NCBI GenBank assembly: GCA_029194675.1
Contig: JARFXP010000001.1
Coordinates: 1,480,501-1,544,500, forward strand
Length of the DNA: 64,000 nt
Source: Nitrospira sp.
GTDB lineage: Bacteria; Nitrospirota; Nitrospiria; Nitrospirales; Nitrospiraceae
Direction: 5' to 3'
The translations under genes and the position numbers were made by a program. Shown one piece after another: positions 41,965-50,314 of this stretch. Every line of letters starts with the position of its first letter. Positions within the stretch are counted from its first letter, which is position 1. The notes beneath the pieces were generated by a model that searched no databases, had not been told where the DNA came from, and saw only the letters and a list, made by a program, of their open reading frames with translations.

Positions 41965-43531
41965 CTCGGACCCCCGAATACGCTTGACTATGCTGTTTCC
42001 AGCCCGGCCGTTTGGATCCTGGGAAATCGGACCGGTAATGGGCGCCGACACTGTTTTCTCTCCAGAGCGCAGCTTCCGCCACGCAATGGGCCACTTGAAC
42101 CATGTTCTTGACCTCCAGGTCGGCTCTCCCCGCAAAGGACCTGGATACCATCCGTTCCCAGCGGGCAAGCTGGGCCGTGGCGCGAACGAGCGATTCCCGA
42201 GAACGGACGAGCCCCACTTGCCCCCACATGGTCCGTCGAAGGGAGCTCCGTACCTTTTCGGCATCTTCCAATCGTTCCAATCGAACGCGCTTCAAGCGCT
42301 CCACGTGGTGAGTCAAATCGGGCATCGAACTGCGAGAGGCCCAGCCTACAGCGGCAACGCCGGCCCGCATTCCGAATACCAATCCCTCCAGCAATGAATT
42401 GCTGGCCAGTCGGTTGGCGCCGTGCACACCGCTACAAGCCACCTCGCCCGCCGCAAAAAGACCCGGCAATGTCGTGGCTCCATTGATATCGGTCGCAACT
42501 CCCCCCATCATGTAATGGGCGCTCGGAGAGACCGGGATCCATTCTTCCGTGATATCGATATCATGACGTAGACAGGTCGCATAGATCGTCGGAAATCGTC
42601 GTTTGACAAAACTCGATCCCAAGTGAGTCACATCAAGGTAGACATGCCGCGCCCGCGTGGCCGCCATTTCTGCCCAGATCGCCCGCGCGACGATATCCCG
42701 CGGAGCCAAGACGCCGAGCGGGTGATACCGCTGCATAAACGGCTCTCCTCTATTGTTGCGCAGCTGACCGCCCTCGCCTCGCATGGCTTCCGACAACAAG
42801 AAAGGCGGACTCGACGGCAGGTACAGCGATGTCGGGTGAAACTGGACGAATTCCATGTCCTGGAGTTCCGCTCCTGCACGAAATGCCATCGCCATGCCGT
42901 CGCCGGTCGCATTGGGTGGATTTGTGGTACGCGCAAAAATCTGTCCCGCACCCCCCGTCGACAGGACCACGGCTTTTGCAGGAATGATGAGGCGTTCCTC
43001 TGAATGTTCATCAAGCACGACCGCTCCGCAACAGCGGCCTTCCTCAACCACAAGATCGACGGTGAAGTGGTAATCCAGCCGGACGATCCGCTTTTGCCGC
43101 GCGGCCTGCGCCATCAATACCCGCACCATCTCGTTTCCTGTCGCATCGCCTCTCGCACGGAGGATTCTGCTGCGGCTATGAGCCGCTTCGCGTGCAAAAG
43201 CAAACTTTCCACCGGCTTTGTCGAATTTCGCGCCCCAGCGGATGAGCTCTTGAATCCGATCCGGTCCTTCCTCAACCAACACCCGCACGGCCTCACGACG
43301 ACACAGGCCGTGTCCTGCCTTCACAGTATCCGTCAAATGGATGGCGACATCATCCTCCTCACTCAAGGCCACGGCCACCCCGCCTTGTGCAAAGATGGAA
43401 TTGCTCTGTAAGGGATGTCCCTTGGTGAGAACGATCACCCGCCCTACTCGGCAGAGGTCCAGGGCGGCGCGAAGTCCGGCGACTCCGCTGCCGATGACGA
43501 GAAAATCTGCTCCCAACGTACTCCGCGACAT
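41897..43531 (-). CDS. nadB: L-aspartate oxidase
   Basis: About 544 residues. FAD enzyme making iminoaspartate for quinolinate and NAD synthesis. Motifs: DFLVIGSGVAGLRAALDLCR, the fumarate-reductase-like HPLQSNSIFAQGGVAVALSE, PSAHYMMGGVATDINGATTL and LFAAGEVACSGVHGANRLAS. The start is at 43531, just before FLVIGSG; the C-terminal end overlaps the transglycosylase gene. The lipoprotein gene upstream ends 3 bp earlier, so they form one transcription unit. Confidence 0.95.
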   Translation of the reverse strand: MSRSTLGADFLVIGSGVAGLRAALDLCRVGRVIVLTKGHPLQSNSIFAQGGVAVALSEEDDVAIHLTDTVKAGHGLCRREAVRVLVEEGPDRIQELIRWGAKFDKAGGKFAFAREAAHSRSRILRARGDATGNEMVRVLMAQAARQKRIVRLDYHFTVDLVVEEGRCCGAVVLDEHSEERLIIPAKAVVLSTGGAGQIFARTTNPPNATGDGMAMAFRAGAELQDMEFVQFHPTSLYLPSSPPFLLSEAMRGEGGQLRNNRGEPFMQRYHPLGVLAPRDIVARAIWAEMAATRARHVYLDVTHLGSSFVKRRFPTIYATCLRHDIDITEEWIPVSPSAHYMMGGVATDINGATTLPGLFAAGEVACSGVHGANRLASNSLLEGLVFGMRAGVAAVGWASRSSMPDLTHHVERLKRVRLERLEDAEKVRSSLRRTMWGQVGLVRSRESLVRATAQLARWERMVSRSFAGRADLEVKNMVQVAHCVAEAALWRENSVGAHYRSDFPGSKRPGWKQHSQAYSGVRATGRTESRIQGRVVVLRAPKTG

Positions 43532-43533
43532 CG

Positions 43534-44049
43534 TTATTGTGGTTGAGTCGGCGGCGAGAGAGGTTCCGACAACATCTGTTTCGTCTTCATTCCGAAGGGC
43601 AAATCTCCCTGCGCGCTGCGCAAGAGAATCGTGTGCGTACCAGCCCATTGTAATCGTGCGTACCCTCGTTGCCGGATACCCATGTCACTGGCATCTCTTT
43701 TCCACGTCCCTTGCCAGTGGATGAAGACATCGATATCGTCTTTCTCGATCACCACCCGTTCAATCTTGAATTCCAGGGTGATAGTGGAAAAGGTTTCGAA
43801 ATCCATGTCGACCTGCCGTTTCAGTTCATCCAGTTGATTCAGCGGCAACAGCATGGCTTGAAAACCGGCTCGATCCTTTTGTTGATAGGCGCGCCGTAAG
43901 GATTCCAACGCTTGATCGATGCGGAGGAGGCGCTCATGTTCCGCTGGGTATTGGACGGTCTTCGATGGACATCCGCCCAACACAAGAGGGAGTAGTATGA
44001 GCCACAAGATGAATGTAGACGGTGAAGGGTCACATTTTCGGACGAACAT
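43534..44049 (-). CDS. Predicted lipoprotein
   Basis: About 171 residues with a lipobox LVLGGC after a hydrophobic stretch (FILWLILLP). The mature part has a long helix (RIDQALESLRRAYQQKDRAG) and a beta-sandwich with ITLEFKIERVVIEKDDIDVF. No family is recognised, but NTF2-like and DUF4440-like folds have a similar helix-plus-sheet layout. It is upstream of nadB with almost no gap. Confidence 0.7.
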   Translation of the reverse strand: MFVRKCDPSPSTFILWLILLPLVLGGCPSKTVQYPAEHERLLRIDQALESLRRAYQQKDRAGFQAMLLPLNQLDELKRQVDMDFETFSTITLEFKIERVVIEKDDIDVFIHWQGTWKRDASDMGIRQRGYARLQWAGTHTILLRSAQGDLPFGMKTKQMLSEPLSPPTQPQ

Positions 44050-44143
44050 GGGAGTGCAGTATAGCACAGGGCAAAAGAACGCCGTGAGCTTGCATTTTCG
44101 GCGGAAAGCACTTAGACTCGGCCCTCCTTAGGAGATATAGAAC

Positions 44144-44239
44144 ATGTCAAGCGTCCTGAAAAAGCGACGAAAGAAGATGCGGAAGCACAAGTACAAGAAG
44201 TTGCGCCAGCGTCAGAAATTTCTTCGCCGCAAAAGCTAA
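44144..44239 (+). CDS. bS22/AURKAIP1-COX24-type 31-residue ribosomal protein
   Basis: A highly basic mini-protein, MSSVLKKRRKKMRKHKYKKL followed by RQRQKFLRRKS and a stop. It matches the AURKAIP1/COX24 domain family (mS38 in mitochondrial ribosomes, bS22 in mycobacteria), an intersubunit-bridge protein of the small subunit. TTAGGAG lies 9 bp before the ATG. It is small enough to be missed by automatic annotation. Confidence 0.85.
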   Translation: MSSVLKKRRKKMRKHKYKKLRQRQKFLRRKS

Positions 44240-44269
44240 GCTCAGCCGGCGTGGCGGGAGGAGGGAACC

Positions 44270-44488
44270 GTGGCCGAGGGGAAGAAAGTCCGCATCCGCG
44301 TACGAACGGTCAATTGTACCTATGTGGGAGACTTTCTGGTGCCTCCGATGCGGAATCGCGTCTCCGATGCGATCAACGAAGAAGCACGTCTCTTCATCAG
44401 TCTGACCGACGTCGTGATCAACGATAAAGACCGGTCGGACTTCGTGGCGGTCAATAAGAATCTGATCGAGTCGATCGCTCAACTCTAG
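44270..44488 (+). CDS. Small conserved-looking protein
   Basis: A 72-residue protein starting with GTG after GGAGGAGGGAACC. Sequence: VRIRVRTVNCTYVGDFLVPP then MRNRVSDAINEEARLFISLT, with a VVINDK turn. It reads as a compact beta barrel, similar to PilZ-like or DUF6812-like proteins; no activity is evident. It follows the bS22-like gene by 30 bp and probably shares its transcript. Confidence 0.6.
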   Translation: MAEGKKVRIRVRTVNCTYVGDFLVPPMRNRVSDAINEEARLFISLTDVVINDKDRSDFVAVNKNLIESIAQL

Positions 44489-44577
44489 TCGATTCATCTC
44501 ACCCCCGTCAGCGTCTTGTTTCACCGTAGCCGTAAAACGGAACACGATCTCCTGTCCGATCACACCGCCTGACCACG

Positions 44578-46308
44578 ATGTCGATCTTCAAAAGATTTCT
44601 CCCGTTCGTGCGCCCTTATGTGGCGCGTTTGATACTGGCCGGGCTCTTGGTGAGCGGGGTTGCACTCATTAATCTCGCTTTGGTTCGGTTGGCCGGCACC
44701 CTCTGGGATATCATCACCGTTCAGCACGATGCCGATAAGATGACGCGGTCGATCGGCCTGTTCCTGGTCCTGGTGATCCTACAGGGGTTCTGCTCGATGG
44801 GTCATAGTTATCTGACTGCATGGGTCTCTCAAGAAGTCGTCGCCGACTTTCGCAAGCACCTCTTCAGCCACCTGCAGACGCTGACGGTCAGCTTTTTTGC
44901 TCGGCGCCGTACGGGAGAACTGCTCTCCCGATTGATGACCGATGTGACGGTGATCCAATCCATCGTGACAGAAGCCCCCATCGACGGCGTCAAACAACTC
45001 GTGACATTCGTCGGGGGCATCACATTCCTGCTCATGATGAATTGGCGGCTCTGCCTCCTGATCCTCATCCTGCTCCCATTACTGGTCCTGGTCGCCAAGG
45101 TATTCGGTCGCCGGTTGAAATCCCTTTCCACCTCGATTCAAGACCAGACAGCCGTGCTCAGCACCCTCGTCGAAGAAGTGATTTCCGGCATTCGCATCGT
45201 CAAATCCTTCGTCCAGACGCAACGGGAAAAGGATCGCTTCGCGGATCAGGTCGATCACACGCTTCATCTCACACTCCGCCGAGCCGCCATCATGGCCGTC
45301 TTCATTCCGGTAATCAGCCTCCTGACGTTCTCATCGGCAACGGCGGTGCTGTGGTACGGAGGCAGACAGGTCATCGATGGGGTCGTCACACCTGGAGATC
45401 TGTTCGCCTTCGTCTTGTTCGCCGGCATCTTGATCGGTCCCTTCAGCTCGGCAGCACGAGTGTTTGCGCAGGTCAAGGAAGCCCAAGGAGCGACGCAACG
45501 GGTCTTCGAAATTCTGGATGCTCAGCCGGACATTTGCGATCGACCCGACGCCCAGACGCTGGAAACCGTCGAGGGCCACGTGCGGGTGGAAAACGTCAAC
45601 TTCAGCTACGATACTCGTCATCCAGTATTGTCCAACCTGTCGTTCGAAGCCAAGCCGGGCGAACTAGTCGCGTTAGTCGGACCGACGGGCGCTGGCAAGA
45701 CCACCGTGATCAACCTGCTTCACCGCTTCTACGATCCGACGGAAGGGCGCATCACGATCGACGGCAAAGACTTGCGCCATGTGACCGTTGAGAGTTGGTA
45801 CCGACAGATTGCTCTCGTCCCACAAGAAACGATCCTATTTGGGGGCACCATTCTCGACAACATTCGCTACGGCAATATGGCAGCGAATGAAGCCGCAGTA
45901 TTGGAGGCGAGCCAAGCTGCCCATGCGCATGACTTCATCACGAGCTTGCCGGACGGGTATCAAACTCTGGTGGGCGAGAAGGGCGTCAACCTCTCAGGCG
46001 GACAACGTCAACGAATTGCGATCGCTCGGGCGATCTTGAAGAATCCTCGCATTTTGTTGCTGGACGAAGCGACCTCATCGCTGGATACCGAATCGGAACG
46101 GCTGGTTCAGGAAGCCCTTCAACGCCTCATGGAAGGTCGCACGACCTTCGTCGTCGCCCACCGACTGTCGACCATCCAAGGTGCCGACCGAATTCTGGTC
46201 TTGGACAAGGGGAAGTTGGTGGAAGAAGGCGCCCACACCCAATTGATGGCCCGCAACGGGCTGTACCACTACCTCTATACCATTCGTTTGAATGAGCCGA
46301 TCACGTAA
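44578..46308 (+). CDS. MsbA-like ABC exporter (fused permease-ATPase)
   Basis: A 576-residue half-transporter: six membrane helices (about 15-310) followed by a nucleotide-binding domain with Walker A GPTGAGKTT, Q-loop LVPQETILFGGTI, signature LSGGQRQRIAIARA and Walker B ILLLDEATSSLDTESE. Homodimer exports lipid A, lipids or peptides; close relatives include MsbA and multidrug ABCB exporters. Substrate is not determined by sequence. Confidence 0.93.
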   Translation: MSIFKRFLPFVRPYVARLILAGLLVSGVALINLALVRLAGTLWDIITVQHDADKMTRSIGLFLVLVILQGFCSMGHSYLTAWVSQEVVADFRKHLFSHLQTLTVSFFARRRTGELLSRLMTDVTVIQSIVTEAPIDGVKQLVTFVGGITFLLMMNWRLCLLILILLPLLVLVAKVFGRRLKSLSTSIQDQTAVLSTLVEEVISGIRIVKSFVQTQREKDRFADQVDHTLHLTLRRAAIMAVFIPVISLLTFSSATAVLWYGGRQVIDGVVTPGDLFAFVLFAGILIGPFSSAARVFAQVKEAQGATQRVFEILDAQPDICDRPDAQTLETVEGHVRVENVNFSYDTRHPVLSNLSFEAKPGELVALVGPTGAGKTTVINLLHRFYDPTEGRITIDGKDLRHVTVESWYRQIALVPQETILFGGTILDNIRYGNMAANEAAVLEASQAAHAHDFITSLPDGYQTLVGEKGVNLSGGQRQRIAIARAILKNPRILLLDEATSSLDTESERLVQEALQRLMEGRTTFVVAHRLSTIQGADRILVLDKGKLVEEGAHTQLMARNGLYHYLYTIRLNEPIT

Positions 46309-46368
46309 GATCGGTCACTCAGTGACAAGGCCCACCTCACCTTCCGATATTCCAAGGCATTTAACAGG

Positions 46369-46386
46369 CCTGTAACACGAAGCGCG
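46369..46386 (+). promoter_or_regulatory. PhoB-box-like direct repeat upstream of the response regulator
   Basis: ATTTAAC (46369) and CTGTAAC (46380) are two 7-mers with 11-bp period, ending 45 bp before the response regulator ATG. The layout fits autoregulation by a PhoB-type regulator. Confidence 0.55.
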
Positions 46387-46430
46387 TATGATTCTACGGG
46401 TCTCCATGCATACGACGGGAGGGAAATCTC

Positions 46431-47141
46431 ATGATTTCGCAACGTCCCAAGAAAATTCTGATCGTCGAAGACGAACAGGACATCGCGCAGTTGGTCATGC
46501 ATTATCTTGAGAAGGAAGGATTTCATCCGAACATCGCCAAAACCGGGCTTGAAGCACTCAACCTCGCGGTATCTGAACATCCTGATTTAGTTATTCTTGA
46601 CCTCATGCTGCCTGAGATGGATGGATTGGAGGTGTGTAAAGCCCTCCGCCAGAAGCCTGAAACGGCGCTGCTGCCTATCATCATGTTGACGGCGAAGAAA
46701 GAAGAATCTGATACCGTCGTCGGACTTGAGCTCGGAGCCGATGATTACGTGACCAAACCCTTTAGCCCCAAGACATTGATGGCTCGGATCAAATCCCTTT
46801 TCCGTAGGCTAGAGCGGACAAACAATCAAAAACCAATGTCCTTAGTGTACGGTTCCCTCCAAATGGACCTGACGCGACATGAAGTGACGGTGAAAGGTAA
46901 AGAGGTGCTGCTCACGGCGAAGGAGTTCGGACTGCTTGAGCGTTTGCTCCGTCAACCCGGGCGGGTCTTGACGCGGGAGGTGCTCCTCAATGAAGTTTGG
47001 GGCTACGACTATTATGGGACCACGCGAACCGTCGATGTCCATGTTCGGCGATTGAAACTGAAAGTGCCGCTTCTCAATGACTCGATCGTCTCGGTCAAGA
47101 CACTTGGATACAAACTATTGGACCAGCCTCGGGTATCCTAA
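46431..47141 (+). CDS. PhoB/OmpR-family response regulator
   Basis: A 236-residue regulator. Receiver domain: KKILIVEDEQDIAQLVMHYL, phosphoacceptor Asp in LVILDLMLPEMDGLEV, Thr in IIMLTAKKEES, Lys in DYVTKPFSPKTL. C-terminal winged helix: LTAKEFGLLERLLRQPGRVL, TREVLLNEVWGYDYYGTTRT, VDVHVRRLKLKV. The acidic triad and PhoB-like DNA-binding helix suggest control of phosphate genes. No sensor kinase lies nearby, so it is an orphan in this window. A PhoB-like repeat in its own promoter supports autoregulation. Confidence 0.9.
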   Translation: MISQRPKKILIVEDEQDIAQLVMHYLEKEGFHPNIAKTGLEALNLAVSEHPDLVILDLMLPEMDGLEVCKALRQKPETALLPIIMLTAKKEESDTVVGLELGADDYVTKPFSPKTLMARIKSLFRRLERTNNQKPMSLVYGSLQMDLTRHEVTVKGKEVLLTAKEFGLLERLLRQPGRVLTREVLLNEVWGYDYYGTTRTVDVHVRRLKLKVPLLNDSIVSVKTLGYKLLDQPRVS

Positions 47142-47207
47142 CTGTCCCCGCACTTTTGCAATATCAATAACATTGCGAAGGAACGAACCTCGCTCATCCT
47201 CTCCACT

Positions 47208-47684
47208 CTATCGCCGTCTCCTCCGGTCCTTAACCTCGGGCAAAGACTTTGAATCAGATTCCGATGATGGTGCTGTTGTATTCAGCCACCTTCGGATCCG
47301 CTCAGCAATCTCATCACGTACTCGGCGAAAGACTTGCAAGCGATCAGCATTGGAACCTTGTGCATCAGCGGGATCGTCAAAACTCCAATGCAACTGGGCA
47401 TCGCCTCTGGGATCCGCCGGACATGAGGCGTGGGCGTGATCACAGACCGTAATGACATAGTGGAGATGTTGACCTTGAAACTCGGCAACGTGCTTTGAGC
47501 GGTGACGAGAGAGATCGATTCCCACCTCCCCCATCACTTCAACGGCTCGCGGATTCACCCCAACCGGGTTGGTCCCCGCACTCACGGCCTCGAACCGACT
47601 TCCGGCCAAGTGGCGTAACCATCCCTCCGCCATCTGACTGCGGCAGGAGTTGCCCGTACATAAGAAGAGGACGGCTGGTTTCAC
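47208..47684 (-). CDS. arsC: Arsenate reductase, thioredoxin-dependent (LMW-PTP type)
   Basis: About 158 residues. The P-loop FLCTGNSCRSQMAEG holds the catalytic cysteine; the relay cysteines are in VCDHAHASCP, as in Staphylococcus pI258 ArsC. It reduces arsenate to arsenite. The GTG at 47684 overlaps the acr3 stop (GTGA, 4 bp), indicating coupling; a TTG 24 bp upstream is less likely. The protein ends in a run of arginines (KDRRRRR), possibly a slight C-terminal extension. Confidence 0.93.
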   Translation of the reverse strand: MKPAVLFLCTGNSCRSQMAEGWLRHLAGSRFEAVSAGTNPVGVNPRAVEVMGEVGIDLSRHRSKHVAEFQGQHLHYVITVCDHAHASCPADPRGDAQLHWSFDDPADAQGSNADRLQVFRRVRDEIAERIRRWLNTTAPSSESDSKSLPEVKDRRRRR

Positions 47685-48778
47685 GCCGACTGCTCCGCTG
47701 GAAACCAAGTCCGCGTCTGATTACAGAAGGCACAGACGGAGAGCATGACCGGCACCTCCACAAGCACTCCCACGACGGTTGCCAGCGCAGCGCCCGACTC
47801 CGGCCCAAACAAGGCGATTGCAGTGGCGACCGCCAATTCGAAGAAGTTGCTCGCGCCAATCAGCGCCCCCGGCGCTGCCACGGAGTGAGGCACATTGAGC
47901 CACTTCATCAGTGTATAGGCCACGGAGGCATTAAAGTAGACCTGGATGAGAATGGGGACAGCTATGAGCGCCACATGCCATGTCTTGCCGGTAATGTTGT
48001 CGGCTTGGAATGCGAACAGCAACACCACCATGGCAAGCAGCGCGAGGATGGTGATTGGGGCGAACCGCGGAAGTAATCGGTCCTCGAACCATGCTTGACC
48101 CTGTTGCGAAATGAACCAGTGCCGCAATGCCACGCCGATGATGAGCGGAATGACGATAAACGCCAAGACTGAATAGAATAGGACCGGGAGCGGAACCGTT
48201 AAAGCGGAAGCACCGGTGACCAAGAAACCGACGATGGGGGCGAAGAGCACCAGCATAATAAGATCGTTCACGGAGACTTGGACGAGCGTGTACGCTGGAT
48301 CGCCGTCGGTCAAATAGCTCCAGACAAACACCATCGCAGTACAAGGCGCTGCAGCCAAAATAATGGTTCCGGCAATGTATTGATCCGCCTCGCTCGGAGT
48401 TATCCAGGCGGAGAACACCAGTCGAAAAAATACCCATGCGAAGAACGCCATTGAAAACGGCTTGACGATCCAATTTACGAAGAGGGTCACTAGCAATCCC
48501 GTCGGCCTCTTCCCCACATGGCGGACGGAGGCCACGTCGATTTTCATCATCATGGGGATGATCATGAGCCAGATGAGCAGGGCAATGGAGGCATTCACAT
48601 GGCTGCCCTCCCCGAATTCCCACGTGCGCAACCATTGAATGAGACCGGGAACCGATCGACCGAGCAGCACCCCCGCGATCATGCACAGCGCCACCCATAT
48701 GGTGAGATACCGTTCGAACAGATTCAGCCGCTTCTCGAGAGACTGAGTCGGTGGACCCGATGTCATGGCTATGTCCAT
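47681..48778 (-). CDS. acr3: Acr3-family arsenite efflux permease
   Basis: A 365-residue membrane protein with about ten helices. The Acr3 signature cysteine lies in ILAAAPCTAMVFVWSYLTDG, and PGALIGASNFFELAVATAIA is the conserved asparagine-phenylalanine repeat half. It extrudes arsenite using the proton gradient. Downstream of arsR and coupled to arsC, it completes a minimal arsenic resistance operon arsR-acr3-arsC. Confidence 0.95.
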   Translation of the reverse strand: MDIAMTSGPPTQSLEKRLNLFERYLTIWVALCMIAGVLLGRSVPGLIQWLRTWEFGEGSHVNASIALLIWLMIIPMMMKIDVASVRHVGKRPTGLLVTLFVNWIVKPFSMAFFAWVFFRLVFSAWITPSEADQYIAGTIILAAAPCTAMVFVWSYLTDGDPAYTLVQVSVNDLIMLVLFAPIVGFLVTGASALTVPLPVLFYSVLAFIVIPLIIGVALRHWFISQQGQAWFEDRLLPRFAPITILALLAMVVLLFAFQADNITGKTWHVALIAVPILIQVYFNASVAYTLMKWLNVPHSVAAPGALIGASNFFELAVATAIALFGPESGAALATVVGVLVEVPVMLSVCAFCNQTRTWFPAEQSA

Positions 48779-48843
48779 CCTGAATTTCTTTCCATTGACT
48801 ACATGATGATGACGGAGCGGTAGTGCTATGCCATCAACATTTC

Positions 48844-48860
48844 TTGATGATTCAAATCAA
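48844..48860. promoter_or_regulatory. TTGAT/ATCAA dyad between arsR and acr3
   Basis: TTGAT (48844-48848) and ATCAA (48856-48860) form an inverted repeat in the 92-bp gap between arsR and acr3. The same half-sites form the dyad upstream of arsR, so this could be a second, internal ArsR site or a small terminator. Confidence 0.35.
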
Positions 48861-48870
48861 AAAAATAGCG

Positions 48871-49197
48871 TCACGCACAGGGCACGGCCGGTTTTGACGC
48901 CATCGGCCGAGATTCCTTGAGCCAGGTGATGAAGTCATCTAGTTCCTGAATCGCATCCTGGTTGACCGAATAATAGATCCATCGACCTTCCGGACGATCG
49001 ATGACCAGGCCGGCGTCCTTCAGGACACGAAGATGAAAAGAGAGCCGTGATTGGCCTGTGTTGAACGCTTCCGTAAGATCGCACACACATTGCTCCCCGT
49101 CCCTAAGTCGGTCCAGGATTCCCACGCGCGTCTCATCCGAGAGCGCATGAAAGAGACGGGCCGCCTTCTTCATGGTTTTTGTCCGGGTTGCTGTCAT
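48871..49197 (-). CDS. arsR: ArsR-family arsenite-responsive repressor
   Basis: About 108 residues, a winged-helix repressor. The metal-binding loop EQCVCDLTEAFNTGQSRLSF has the Cys-Val-Cys arsenite site on the DNA-recognition helix, as in plasmid ArsR; HLRVLKDAGLVIDRPEGRWI is the wing. Arsenite binding releases it from DNA. The start at 49197 (weak AGAAG) is one of several in-frame options; 49215 and 49173 are others. Confidence 0.9.
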   Translation of the reverse strand: MTATRTKTMKKAARLFHALSDETRVGILDRLRDGEQCVCDLTEAFNTGQSRLSFHLRVLKDAGLVIDRPEGRWIYYSVNQDAIQELDDFITWLKESRPMASKPAVPCA

Positions 49198-49210
49198 GGT
49201 TCTTCTATAC

Positions 49211-49226
49211 ATCAAGTATTATTGAT
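49211..49226. promoter_or_regulatory. ArsR operator upstream of arsR
   Basis: ATCAA (49211-49215) and TTGAT (49222-49226) make a perfect dyad with a 6-bp spacer, giving CAA-n6-TTG with AT-rich outer flanks, a common ArsR/SmtB operator form. It lies 14 bp upstream of the arsR start. Confidence 0.6.
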
Positions 49227-49326
49227 TAGTCAACCTCAAAGCTGCCTACATCAAACTGCAAATCGCGGCGAGATTTTTACACAGGTGTAAGCCCTCCGTA
49301 ACCACCTGTTGCCATTCATGCTGTAT

Positions 49327-49348
49327 CACTGATCGCAGGAGATCAGTG
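49327..49348 (+). promoter_or_regulatory. Hairpin over the ribosome site of the DksA-like gene
   Basis: CACTGATC (49327-49334) and GATCAGTG (49341-49348) are perfect 8-bp complements around a 6-nt loop. The loop and right arm contain AGGAG, 9 bp before the ATG at 49351, so folding would hide the ribosome site and could control translation, if that ATG is the true start. A second dyad TTACAC/GTGTAA lies at 49277-49290. Confidence 0.45.
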
Positions 49349-49350
49349 GT

Positions 49351-49767
49351 ATGGCAACCACTGCACAAGCAAAATATCAGCCTCGTGAGCCGAACAACAG
49401 ACCACCACACTCGCGGGGAGTGCATCATATGACCGAGCGCTTACGATTGAGAAAGGAGCTCAGTCGGCAACGAACCGCTCTGCTGACCGACTGGAACCTC
49501 TCGCTTGCTCCGCCGTCCGAGCGAGCACTCTATGCTGATCCTGCAGATCAGGCATCGAGCGATTTCGATCAAGATCTAGCCATACAGGTAAGGACAAGGA
49601 TGATCGCAAGGCTCAAACGGATCGAGCACGCTTTGCGGTTGGTGCAGACCAAGGGCTATGGCTGGTGTCGGCAATGTCGCGAGGCGATTCCCTATGCTCG
49701 ACTGGCGATTCAACCGGATGCGCTCTTTTGCGTTTCTTGTCTTGCACCCATGGAGAGCAGAAGGTAG
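49351..49767 (+). CDS. DksA/TraR-type C4 zinc-finger protein
   Basis: A 138-residue protein with a central coiled coil (RTRMIARLKRIEHALRLVQT) and a C-terminal finger GWCRQCREAIPYARLAIQPD followed by CVSC, four cysteines in CxxC-x17-CxxC. It belongs to the DksA/TraR group that acts in the secondary channel of RNA polymerase; the acidic tip Asp residues of DksA are not clearly conserved. An ATG at 49429 (GGGGAG ribosome site) is an equally good start, giving 112 residues. Confidence 0.82.
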   Translation: MATTAQAKYQPREPNNRPPHSRGVHHMTERLRLRKELSRQRTALLTDWNLSLAPPSERALYADPADQASSDFDQDLAIQVRTRMIARLKRIEHALRLVQTKGYGWCRQCREAIPYARLAIQPDALFCVSCLAPMESRR

Positions 49768-49916
49768 CGCAATTATGTCGGATCGCGCCACGTCCCGAGG
49801 GAGCTACCCTCCCAGCTCAGCCCCTGGCTCCCCCACGCTTGTCCCTTCTTTCAGGAGAAGGGGCAAGCGCGAGTTACTCGACATTCCAATTGAGACCTTA
49901 GATTAAGGAGACTGCC

Positions 49917-50084
49917 ATGCAATGCACGCGCTGTACCGGCATGAGAGTATCCGAAATCATCGCTGAGGGAAGCACCAGAGCATTAGCGATGCGTTGCGTT
50001 CACTGTGGTGACGTGATCGATAGCGTCATCACGATGAACCGCCAACGCCGCCGGTATGCACGCCCTAGCCCACATTATTCATGA
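49917..50084 (+). CDS. Small zinc-ribbon protein (paralog of the 4975-5130 gene)
   Basis: A 55-residue protein with MQCTRCTGMR at the start and RCVHCGDVIDSVITMNRQRR in the second half: two CxxC knuckles as in the paralog at 4975-5130, with the same spacing and ID-x3-5-NR tail. TAAGGAG lies 8 bp before the ATG. It is 149 bp after the DksA-like gene. Probably a zinc-binding adaptor; function is unknown. Confidence 0.75.
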   Translation: MQCTRCTGMRVSEIIAEGSTRALAMRCVHCGDVIDSVITMNRQRRRYARPSPHYS

Positions 50085-50314
50085 CGATTCGTGACGAAAC
50101 CGCCAAGACGCCAGGCGAGACGGGCGCGTGGAGCCCCGAGAGGCCGAGGCGTACTTGAAACAGTACGTCGAGGTCGCGAGCGGCAAGCCCGCCCGTCGAA
50201 GGCTCGTCGCAGCAGCGAATCCGCGATTCGCCAGCCCGGCTGGTCAGATCCGCGACCGACCTGTGAAGCCTGAAGGGTCTCGGGTTCTTCATTCAGGATC
50301 TTGGTCCGATCGGA
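50085..50314. other. Gene-free stretch before the IS256 relic
   Basis: About 230 bp with no supported gene. One frame encodes EAEAYLKQYVEVASGKPARR but has no start or family match. It is probably decayed DNA next to the transposase relic. Confidence 0.4.

Noticed and set aside
44820-45791. 323-residue second-frame reading inside the ABC exporter
   Set aside because: Overlaps a complete ABC transporter with Walker A/B motifs; the other frame is Arg/Pro-rich shadow sequence.
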